From contig CM056566.1 in NCBI GenBank assembly GCA_029721515.1, forward strand, positions 21,958,769 through 22,022,768: a stretch of DNA of 64,000 nt. Reading direction: 5' to 3'. Every line of letters begins with the position of its first letter. Position 1 is the stretch's first letter. A program made the position numbers and the translations under genes. The notes under the pieces were generated by a model, which made no database searches, was not told the DNA's origin, and was given only the letters and a program-made list of their open reading frames with translations. Positions 9,568 to 18,581 of this stretch are shown here, piece after piece. Source of the stretch: Synanceia verrucosa (Eukaryota > Chordata > Actinopteri > Perciformes > Synanceiidae).

Positions 9568-11553
9568 CTGGAGACACAGACAGGTGGGTCACTGAGAGGT
9601 TAGAAAGAACACACTGATGCAGACAGACCAAAAACTTTGTGAATTGAAGTAAGCTCTGCTTCCTCAGCTCAGTTTCTTTCCACAAATACATACTTCCTAA
9701 ATCAGCAGTTCACTGCTTACTATGGGAGGGTACTGGCGAGGACTTCACGATACGATACATATCGCCATACAAGAGTAACGATACAATACATTATTGCAAT
9801 ATTGTGATATTGCGATATATTGCAATATTCTACATTGATGACTGAGAAATTTAAAATGCACGTTGTACATACGGTATGTACATATACATGTAATATATGT
9901 ACATATATTTTTATATGTACAGTACATGCATTTATATATACATATATGCATATATGCATATACACATACAAACATTAGGGCTGTCAAAGTTACCACATTA
10001 ACATGGATTATTTTTTTTATTTTTATTTAAATTTTTATTTCAACATCAGAAGTTGCTCTGGATTTACAATTGGCCTAAAACATGACTGATTTTTTGTTTT
10101 TTGGGGGGGGGGGGTAATCGATTTTAATAAATAAAAAATTGATATTATTTCACAAGAAAAAGTACTGCGATATATGGATTTTTTTATTATTTAAATTTTT
10201 ATTTCAACATGCGGAATTTGCTCTGGATGTCGAATGGAAAACATGACTGTTTTTATTTTGGGGGGAAATCAAAATTAATAAATTAAAAATCAATATTATA
10301 TCACAAGAAAAGGTATTGCAATAGAGAGATTATTTTTTTTTATTGTATTTTTTATTTAAATGTTTTTTTCAACATGCAGAACTTGCTCTGGATTTACAAT
10401 TGGCCTAAAACACAGGCCAATTAAGAAATGATATTAAGAAATTAAGAATGTATATTATATCACAAGAAAAAAATATTGTGATACTTTGCCATATTGATAT
10501 TTTTTTCCACCCCTACCGCTTACTGCTAATTGCTGAATTATACACAGCAGAAACCTGTTTCCTGTGTGTCTTTTTATGTCCTCCTGTGTTTCTTTTATAT
10601 CTCCTCTTAATGCCTTCCTGTCCTTTATGTAAAGAAGGGGCTGTGTACACCTTTGCCTGTGATACGTGTTTTAATCAGTGAGTAATATGTTTAAATATCC
10701 TGCTGATATTTTAATGAACATATATCTAAGGCTTCAGCTTAAATGCTTTGATTTGAGAAAAAAAACGTTAGCAGAGATTTTATTTGTTCCTGAGCTGCTG
10801 GACTGACAAACAAGGGAAGCAAGCTTAAAGTTTTTTTTGTTTTTTTATGGGCTGGCTGTGAAAAGTCCAACATGCTCGTGCCTTGATCAGGAGGCAGAAC
10901 ACCACAAAAGAAGCTGTTTGTTTGAACCAGCGATGAAACAAAACGCTCTACAGAGATTTCAGACGCTTAAAGCAGCTTCAGCGCACACACACCTGGCCGA
11001 GACACCTGCGCCTTCATCTCCTCTGCTTTTAAGCATTCATCAACGAACACAGAACATGATGTTGTAACTCATCTTCACCAATTTGCATCAAACAGGAAAC
11101 AAGCTTTTATTTTGTCGACACTGCAACATATTTTCACCTCATTAAATAAATGCGTCAAGATAAAAACCACACCGTGTGTCACTTTTTGCAGCGCTCTCAT
11201 TGCCGTCGTAGCCTTGACAAAACTCACCGCCTCGGTCTGAGCCGCAGCCTGCAGCTTTATGGAAGCGTGTTTTTATATATGTCTGGACTTATCTTTTCAC
11301 AGATAAGCCTACATCGAGCTAACACTGCAGCGAGCCATCAGAAGATAAAAAGCCGGTCTGGCTGCAGAGCGGACGTGCTCCCAGACTAAATTTAGGGAAC
11401 ATGGAGGGTTTTCAGACAGCGGATGTCGGCGGTGGCGGCGGTGCACCCTGTCATCACAGCCAGCATCAGTGAGCTGCCAAACAGCAGCACTAACAGCACA
11501 CATCACCTCCTAGTACTATTAGATTTTATCTCCTAGCCGTGCTGCTGGCTTAC
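9568..11553 (-). other. kalrn intron 11
   Basis: 1986 nt containing the internally amplified hAT-like MITE (9722-10517). From 10520 to 11550 no element is recognised. Confidence 0.8.
9722..10517 (+). mobile_element. hAT-like MITE (cacgatacg family), copy with internal amplification
   Basis: Flanked by GCTTACT at 9715-9721 and 10518-10524, a probable target duplication. It starts GGGAGGGTACTGGCGAGGAC, contains CACGATACGATACATATCGC, and ends in CCACCCCTACC. Most copies are 400-500 bp; this one is near 800 bp because the block from TTTTTATTTAAATTT to AATATTATATCACAAGAAAA occurs about three times. Confidence 0.75.
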
Positions 11554-11685
11554 CTCAGTGTAAGCCTGGGTGACCTGCTCGTACAGGCTCTGGTGGCGGT
11601 GGATGGCGATTTCCAGCTCCTGCATCTCAGACGGCAGCCCTCCCTCGCTGCACACTTTACACCAGGCCTCCACCTCCGACAGGAA
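11554..11685 (-). CDS. kalrn: kalirin coding exon 11 (spectrin repeat)
   Basis: Encodes residues 427-470: FLSEVEAWCKVCSEGGLPSE, then MQELEIAIHRHQSLYEQVTQ and AYTE. The acceptor is GCGTCCTCAG|TTC and the donor ACTGAG|GTAAGC. The exon was found by aligning the minus strand to the expected kalirin segment between exons 10 and 12; 44 codons, phase 0. Confidence 0.96.
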
Positions 11686-11998
11686 CTGAGGACGCATCAC
11701 AGACACAAAATAGATATTACAAGACCATAAACACGTGGCTACATATTTTGAGTTTTTTTTCTCTCATTACAGTTGCTAATCTACCTGTTCTCTTTATCTA
11801 CTGATTTAGTGCTTTTCAACAGAATTGCATTGCTAGGCAACAGTTTCCATCCATGTTTACTTCCTGTCAGCTGATGTCATTCACAGACACCGTTAAAGGG
11901 TCTCACATGTTATAGATTAGTGCCGTCACAAATCTGAATCTGAAATCCTGACGCTCAGTTTGTGAATATGTGTAAAGCTGAATATTGTTTTTTTATTA

Positions 11999-12438
11999 GG
12001 GCAAGGACTTCACAATACGATACGTATGGCAGTACTGGAGTCACGATACGATATATTATTGCTATATTGTGACATTCTACACGTATACAAGATGTATATA
12101 CAGTATGTAAATATATTTATATATTTATACATGTACAGTACAGATATTTATATATGCGTACACATATACTGAATATTAGGGCTGTTGAAGTCACCATGTT
12201 AAGGTGGATTATCTAATTTTTTATGTAGAATTTTATTGCAACATGCAAAAGTTGTTCTGGATTTAAAACACGTCATTTTGGGGGAAAAATCTACATTAAG
12301 AAATTAAAAATCAATATGATATCAGAAGAAAAAGTGCGATATATTGCCATATGTGAATTTCTCTGTGAGATGAATAAAGTACCTACCTACCTACCTATCT
12401 ATCTATCTATCTATCTATCTATATTTTTTCCCACCCCT
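11999..12438 (+). mobile_element. hAT-like MITE (cacgatacg family), 5'-truncated, with nested insert
   Basis: Begins within the family's GGCAAGGACTTCACAATACG and ends TATTTTTTCCCACCCCTG. Between ATTGCCATAT and ATTTTTTCCC about 75 bp of retroposon tail plus tetranucleotide repeat is inserted. Confidence 0.72.
12358..12423 (+). mobile_element. retroposon 3' tail with (TACC)/(TATC) repeat
   Basis: TCTGTGAGATGAATAAAGTA is followed by CTACCTACC and TATCTATC runs, the form of a severely 5'-truncated teleost LINE/SINE 3' end with its tetranucleotide tail. It sits inside the MITE at 11999-12438. Confidence 0.6.
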
Positions 12439-13010
12439 GCTTTTTATAATATGTGTCTTTAAAGAATGCATTCATGAGCTTGGATCCCTGTGTACCGTAC
12501 ATACAGTCCATACTGTATGGTGCTGAGGTCATATCAGTAATATATTAACAGGGTTCATGGCTGGTGACAGCCTTTACTTCTCTGTCTGGGTTTTCTGTAG
12601 TCTTGCCAGTTTCCTTCCACTTGCGTCTCTTTCTCCGTCTTCTATAGCATCTTTTATCCTGACACGTTTTTGTTTCTGTTTTTCATTAGTCTCAGACACC
12701 ACTCTCCCTCGCTCTCGCTCTCTTTTCGTCTTTCATCAAATGTACACTTGTAGCTAATGTCAAGGGCCCAGCAGGAATCATAACAAGCCCCATCTGTTGC
12801 CATGTCAACCTTCCAGGAATCAGCAGTAGAGCGGTTTGATCCATTAAGTATAATCAGACGCTAAAAATATTTACATTTGACATCCTGGACATGTGTCTGC
12901 TGCAGAGGGACTCGTAGATCAGCTCACAGAGGAGCAGCTTCTCCTCTAATGACTACATTATATCCAAACCACATGCATTTCTGCAGGAAAGGTGTTCTTT
13001 TTTGTCTCAC

Positions 13011-13202
13011 CTGTTCAGCCTTCTGGTGAAAGACGGATGACATGGCGAGGATGGTGGAGCGCTCGTCAAGCGCAGCGGCGAAACTTTTCCAGTCCTGATC
13101 CAGCTGAGTGGAGATCTGCTTGATCTGTGTGGAGGCGTAATGACCGGCCTCGGCCAGGCGGCTCGCCACCGACATGATTCGGTTGATATTTACGTAGGCA
13201 TT
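13011..13202 (-). CDS. kalrn: kalirin coding exon 10 (spectrin repeat)
   Basis: Encodes residues 363-426: NAYVNINRIMSVASRLAEAG, HYASTQIKQISTQLDQDWKS, FAAALDERSTILAMSSVFHQ, KAEQ. It is nearly identical to mammalian kalirin. The acceptor is TTCTTCCCAG|AAT with a good pyrimidine tract, and the donor is GAACAG|GTGAGA. The exon is 64 codons, phase 0. Confidence 0.97.
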
Positions 13203-14128
13203 CTGGGAAGAAGAAAAGGCTGTCATGAGCACAGCTGGGTTTAACAATTAACATTTAGCATGAACACTTAAATCTGCAAAACTGTTATATTTATCTATAA
13301 CTATAATAACAAGAATAGTTTTTTTATTATTTTAATACAAGGCAATTTTATCTATATAGCAACAGAGCAATTAAATGCTTTATTTAACACATCAAGCATT
13401 AAAAGCAACAAGACATAAAACTTTAAAACACATTATAACTGATAAATGATAAAAATGAATGACTTATAATCTAGGACACGTATATAACCCAAGAATAAAA
13501 TTAATTATTCATTTATTTATTTTGCCTTTCTTTATTTTACCAGGTAGTCCCTTGAATTAGATATTTTTTCTTTTTAATATGAGGAGAAAAAACATATAAA
13601 TATATTTTACTGTTTCGCACTTCACCCTTAATTTAACTTTATGAGATGAAAGTTCATTTTTTTCTTTTTATGCAACTTTTTTTTCTGCTGTAATATTAAT
13701 AATAACGACTTAATAAACTTTACTTGCACAGCAACTTTCGAAAAAGAACTTGGGAGATAAGCTGGTAAATAAAACATGCTATTTTATGAGTAAACATAAT
13801 TAATAGAATGAATAACATAAGAAATCAAATCCCTGTGAATAATAAGTGATCATATTAAAATCAGCGCCCATATTTGCAGCATCAAAAGGCTTCCATCCCC
13901 TTCTACTCTTTTCTCTCCATCAGCAAGACAAAAACTCTAAGTATTTCCCCTCGAGTGATGTCATTTTTTTTAATTTAAATGATCTTCTCATTGACTTTTA
14001 ACCCCTCTTCATTAAAACATGACTGTGTTCAACACTCTGAGCGAGCAGAGAGCCTCTCATCTCTGCTCTCAGTGATCTACAGTGATGTCACGTGACAATT
14101 AGCGCTCTGATGACATCACAGCAGCTAC
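13203..14128 (-). other. kalrn intron 9
   Basis: 926 nt of AT-rich sequence with no recognisable element. Confidence 0.8.
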
Positions 14129-14251
14129 CATGGAGTTCATGGCGAAGTGGTTGTGCTGAGTCTGCAGCTCCACGGCGTGCTGGTATCCTCTGCCGATCTC
14201 TGTGTGACTCTGCAGGAACACTTCCTTGTTGTGGCTGATCCAGTCAAACAT
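14129..14251 (-). CDS. kalrn: kalirin coding exon 9 (spectrin repeat)
   Basis: Encodes residues 322-362: MFDWISHNKEVFLQSHTEIG then RGYQHAVELQTQHNHFAMNS and M. The exon is 41 codons, phase 0. The donor is TCCATG|GTAGCT. The acceptor, GTGCGCAG|ATG, is preceded by an uninterrupted TG run in place of a normal pyrimidine tract. Confidence 0.97.
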
Positions 14252-15684
14252 CTGCGCACACACACACACACACACACACAGCATTAATAACACTGCAAAC
14301 TATGAAGCACATTCATTTCTCATATCACATTGCGCTGGAACTGGAGGTTACATCAGGAAGAAATAAAAGCTGCCGTGAGAGCGCAGGTGAAAGACCGTTT
14401 GATCCATCTGAGAGGCTTTCTTCAACTCAAACACTGATGTGTTTGAGCTTTCAGTGGTGGAATGATCTGGAAAAGATGGTAAGTGGACCTTGACTTTAGA
14501 CTGGGGAACTAAACAATCTGCTCAGTGTGTGAAAAAAACAAGAACACTTGTTATATTTCATTCTTTGACAGAATATTTTGCATGATGCATTTGCAGTCGA
14601 TTGCATTTAAGTTCACCCATGGGTGAGTAAATGGCAGTGTTTCATCCCAGATAATAAGGTCCAATTTGTAAAAAACAGAACTTCCCCTGAAGAGCAGCTG
14701 CATGAACACTGCTAGACAAAATGTTATAAGGTGCAATCGACTGCAAATGCATATTCCCACTATGTGTCTCAATTGTGTTTTCTACAGCGTTTCTTGCCTG
14801 TTAACGTACAAGCAGCAGACAGTTTGAAGGGATGTAAGCCCAAAAGAAAAGTAAACACCTTAAAACGTCAGGAAAAACTTGGATATCAACAGGTTAACTA
14901 AACTCCTCTTGTTGGCTTCCATCTTTTCCAGTCGATCAGAGTAAAACCTGAAACGCCGGGACAACCTTCACGCTCGCTTTTCCACCTCGATCAGTCTCTG
15001 CAGACAGACGGGAGGCCGGCCGTGGTGCCGTGCTGTTACCATGGTTACCACACCATCCACACACAGTCACCCCTTCCGACAGTGATTTCCACGGAGCCGA
15101 CACCTCGTCAGGTGTGACTGCTTCGCCTGACTCCGCTGAGTGTTTCCTACAGTGTAAACTCATCCTCACACACCCCCACAGTTCCTCAGCAGGACAACAC
15201 TGACGACGACAAAACTCTCTCTCTGTTTGCTTTGCAGTAAATATTTACTGCTCCTGCATGGGGATTTCTGTGTGTGTGTTTGAGAAAACAAGCTGCACTC
15301 CCATCAACACTTCAGCTTCTACCGAACACAGGCAGCGTTTTTTGATATTTTTGTTGTAGCCTTCACATCACAGAGCGTTTTTCTATATATAGCATTTTGG
15401 AATGAGACTGAAATAGCTTTGCATGTTGTGGTAAAACCAGCTGGTATGATAATGATGAACGGAGTCGCTCACAACTGCAGCTAATCTCATTACTGGTGAG
15501 CGTAAAGCAATGCTGCTGATTTTCCACTGGATTAACTGGCTTCTTCTGTTTGGATAAACAGCCCATTCATTCATTCAGCTCAACTAAAGAGTTTCCGCAG
15601 GTATTTGTCTGAAGCTGTCAAGCTTGTTGATTTTCTCTGCATCACGCGGCGTCTTCAGCGACACCAGGCTGAGGTATGACTCAC
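14252..15684 (-). other. kalrn intron 8
   Basis: 1433 nt with nothing recognisable apart from the TG/CA run at its 3' end in the gene's sense (14257-14280). Confidence 0.8.
14257..14280. repeat. (CA)n / sense (TG)12 at exon 9 acceptor
   Basis: A pure dinucleotide run beginning five bases upstream of kalirin exon 9; in the gene's sense (TG)n then CGCAG. Confidence 0.95.
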
Positions 15685-15807
15685 CTTCTCTGCATCCTGT
15701 TCGAACAGACGGAGCTGGAAGCACTGATCCAGCTTCAGCTTCCTGACGTGCCACATCTGATGGAGATGTTGCCTCGTGGAGTGGAGTTTGTCCAGCAGAC
15801 TGGCCAC
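15685..15807 (-). CDS. kalrn: kalirin coding exon 8 (spectrin repeat)
   Basis: Encodes residues 281-321: VASLLDKLHSTRQHLHQMWH then VRKLKLDQCFQLRLFEQDAE and K. The heptad-like helix WHVRKLKLDQCFQLRLFEQDAEK is typical of kalirin/TRIO spectrin repeats and almost invariant in vertebrates. The acceptor is TTGTCAG|GTG and the donor GAGAAG|GTGAGT. Confidence 0.97.
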
Positions 15808-16601
15808 CTGACAACAACCGATGATTGAGAAACGTTAGATGGTGTTTTCTGTGATGTCACATCCTTTAGGAGCAGAGTTCACTGACTCAAATCACAGCTG
15901 AGTTTAGCTTTGCTGCAGATGGGAGTGATCATCACTGTTTTCAGATCATCATTTTAAATGTCTGAAAACATGGAAAGAACCCTACAGAGAAATAAAGCCT
16001 TTTTTTCTTTACCTTTCACTTGATCTTGTCTGTTTGTCACTGTAACAGATGGACGAATGCACAGCGGTTTGTTGTGTTAAGAGTTCACAAAGTGTGAGGC
16101 TGAGTGTTCCCTGAAAGATGTTCAGTGTCATTTTGTTCAACACAGCACTAATATCAGAAACAGTTAAGCCCATCAGTCACTTAGACACAAAAAGAAATTA
16201 ACCTTAAACAGGTTTCATTTGTTGGAAAATCACTGGTTTACAGCTCTCAGTTCATTTTTATACTCGTCATGTCTATGCTTTGAAATCCCCCAGTGGAGGT
16301 GCAGGTGAGTCCTTCACCTGGGGACAATTTGTTTGGTACATATTCATATTGAATATCAATAGAAACACATTGTACAGTGTACTGTATGTGTAGTGTGTAA
16401 ACAACCTGTGTAATGTTCTTTCAAACCTCCTGTGGAGTCCTTCAGCTAATGAGCTGACACACTCTTCTCATTAGCCCTAATGAGACCATACAGACGTATA
16501 GGTGTGCATCTAAACAGCTCCATCTGTATTTGACAGTATGCCTGAGAGCATGTGCACATCATTTTAGGAGTGTACAGTGTCATCAGCTCCAGTGACTTTA
16601 C
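15808..16601 (-). other. kalrn intron 7
   Basis: 794 nt between exons 7 and 8; no repeat or other element recognised. Confidence 0.8.
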
Positions 16602-16733
16602 CTTGGGTACCAAGCTCTGGAAATCAGCAGAGCCTGAGATGCAGTTCTTCCCAGAAAAACCATCACTTGATCGGATACACTGCAGCAGCCTCTGGCCTTC
16701 CCGGTCCAACTCCTCCACTGGAGCCTTCAGCAC
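16602..16733 (-). CDS. kalrn: kalirin coding exon 7 (spectrin repeat region)
   Basis: Encodes residues 237-280: VLKAPVEELDREGQRLLQCI, RSSDGFSGKNCISGSADFQS, LVPK. The SDGFSG-NC-GSADFQSLVPK run is a kalirin hallmark. The acceptor is CTGCAG|GTG and the donor CCCAAG|GTAAAG. The exon is 44 codons, phase 0 on both sides. Confidence 0.97.
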
Positions 16734-16823
16734 CTGCAGGAGAGAGTCAAACATTAATCCTTAACGATGGAATTTCAGATAAATACAGTTTGTGTGTGAG
16801 CTTCCTGACAGTAGCCCAGTCAC

Positions 16824-16907
16824 CTTTTTCTTCAGCTGTGTGTGCTCATCTATCAAGCGACGAGATCCCTCCACATCTGCTGGAAACTCCTTCTTGGACT
16901 GGAGCTC
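16824..16907 (-). CDS. kalrn: kalirin coding exon 6
   Basis: Encodes residues 209-236: ELQSKKEFPADVEGSRRLID then EHTQLKKK. The mammalian counterpart reads E-M-L-A-R-K-E-F-P-V-D, so the first residues differ while the VEGSRRLIDEHTQLKKK core is the same. The acceptor is TTGCAG|GAG and the donor AAAAAG|GTGACT. It is only 28 codons and separated from exon 7 by a 90-nt intron. Confidence 0.95.
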
Positions 16908-16965
16908 CTGCAACACACATTACAAGTGTTTCCTATCAGGATGGACTTCTCTCTTTTCAACCCTC

Positions 16966-17983
16966 CTTCCATCCATATTTTATCCATCCATCCATCCATG
17001 TTTATCCATCCAACCAACATCCATCCATCCATCCATGTTTATCCATCCATCCATGTTTATCCATCCATCCAACCATCCATGTTTATCCATCCAACCAACA
17101 TCAATCCATCCATCCATGTTTATCCATCCAACCAACATCCATCCATCCATCCATGTTTATCCATCCATCCAACCATCCATGTTTATCCATCCAACCAACA
17201 TCAATCCATCCATCCATGTTTATCCATCCAACCAACATCCATCCATCCATCCATGTTTATCCATCCATCCATGTTTATCCATCCAACCAACATCAATCCA
17301 TCCATCCATGTTTATCCATCCAACCAACATCAATCCATCCATCCATGTTTATCCATCCATCCAACCATCCATGTTTATCCATCCAACCAACATCAATCCA
17401 TCCATCCATGTTTATCCATCCAACCAACATCAATCCATCCATCCATGTTTATCCATCCAACCATCATCAATCCATTCATCCATGTTTATCCATCCATCCA
17501 TGTTTATCCATCCAACCAACATCAATCCATTCATCCATGTTTATCCATCCATCCATCCATGTTTATCCATCATCCATCCATCCATCCATGTTTATCCATC
17601 CATCCATGTTTATCCATCCAACCAACATCAATCCATCCATCCATGTTTATCCATCCAACCAACATCAATCCATCCATCCATGTTTATCCATCCATCCATC
17701 CATGTTTATCCATCATCCATCCATCCATCCATGTTTATCCATCCATCCATGTTTATCCATCCATCCAACATCCATCCATCCATGTTTATCCATCCATGTT
17801 TATCCATCATCCATCCATCCATGTTTATCTATCCATCCATCCATCCAACATCCATCTATACATCATCCATGTTTATCCATCCATCCATCATCATCATCCA
17901 TCCATCCATTAATGTTTATCCATTCATCCATCATCCATGTTTATCCATCCATCCATCCATGTTTCTCCATCATCCATCCATAC
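16966..17983. repeat. TCCA/TGGA minisatellite filling intron 5
   Basis: About 1 kb of TCCATCCATCCATGTTTATC and TCCAACCAACATCAATCC units. It runs directly into the exon 5 donor, where the first intronic bases GTATGGATGATGG are part of the repeat, and stops about 60 nt before exon 6. All plus-strand frames stay open (up to 511 codons), which is a property of the repeat and not coding evidence. Confidence 0.93.
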
Positions 17984-18157
17984 CTGCAGGTCTTCCAGTC
18001 TGGACAGCAGGTGAACAGCGTTGGACATGAACTCCTCCAGAGAGACTCTCAGCTCCATCCACTCATCATGGTTGTAGTCCAGAGATCCTTCAAAGTCGTC
18101 GGTCAGCTGTGAGGGATCCACCAGTTTGGCCAAACCTTCCACTGACACCATGCTGGT
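17984..18157 (-). CDS. kalrn: kalirin coding exon 5 (end of Sec14, start of spectrin region)
   Basis: Encodes residues 151-208: TSMVSVEGLAKLVDPSQLTD, then SLDYNHDEWMELRVSLEEFM and LLSRLEDLQ. It closes the Sec14 domain and leads into the first spectrin-type helix. The acceptor is TGCACCAG|AC. The donor is CTGCAG|GTATGGATG, in which the intronic bases are already part of the TGGA minisatellite that fills intron 5. The exon is 58 codons, phase 0 on both sides. Confidence 0.97.
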
Positions 18158-18388
18158 CTGGTGCACACAAACACAAATTCAAGAGAAAAATGATCAAGTA
18201 GGTGTTGTTTTTACCATGATGGGTCATCCAGGTTTCAGCCGTTCCAGTGACAACATGCAGGTGTGATGACTGTTCCATCTGCTAAACTGTTCCCTAACCC
18301 ATACCACAAAACCAGTTTAGGCCACTTAAACTGGGCTTAAACTGGGCTTAAACAGAGCGATCATATGGAGAAAGAGAAGCCCTCTGAC

Positions 18389-18581
18389 CTCGAAGGAGAA
18401 CTTGGCACTGCCGAAGTTCGTCTTCTGTTTCTGCCAGAAGTTGTCCGGTTTGATGATGAGCGCCACGCAGATCTCAGCTGGGAAAAACTCCTGCAGCGTC
18501 TTCAGCAGAGGCTTGATCAGCTCCCACTTCGAGCCTCGCATGTCGATGATGACGGTGAAACCACGTTTACATACGTCCTCA
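18389..18581 (-). CDS. kalrn: kalirin coding exon 4 (Sec14 domain core)
   Basis: Encodes residues 86-150: EDVCKRGFTVIIDMRGSKWE, LIKPLLKTLQEFFPAEI, then VALIIKPDNFWQKQKTNFGS. This is the core of the Sec14/CRAL-TRIO lipid-binding domain. The combination LLKTLQE...PAEI and NFWQKQK is the kalirin version (TRIO has LLKILQE...CCIH and QKQR). The acceptor is CCGGCAG|TG and the donor TTCGAG|GTCAGA. The exon ends in phase 0 after FSFE. Confidence 0.97.

Larger units (their letters stand above)
11686..13010 (-). other. kalrn intron 10
   Basis: 1325 nt containing a truncated hAT-like MITE with a nested retroposon tail (11999-12438); the remainder shows nothing specific. Confidence 0.8.

Noticed and set aside
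16577..18112. Open frames of 356-511 codons on the plus strand rich in SIHPCLSIHP
   Set aside because: They are translations of the TCCA minisatellite in kalirin intron 5, open in all three frames because the repeat lacks stops, and the ends overlap kalirin exons on the other strand.
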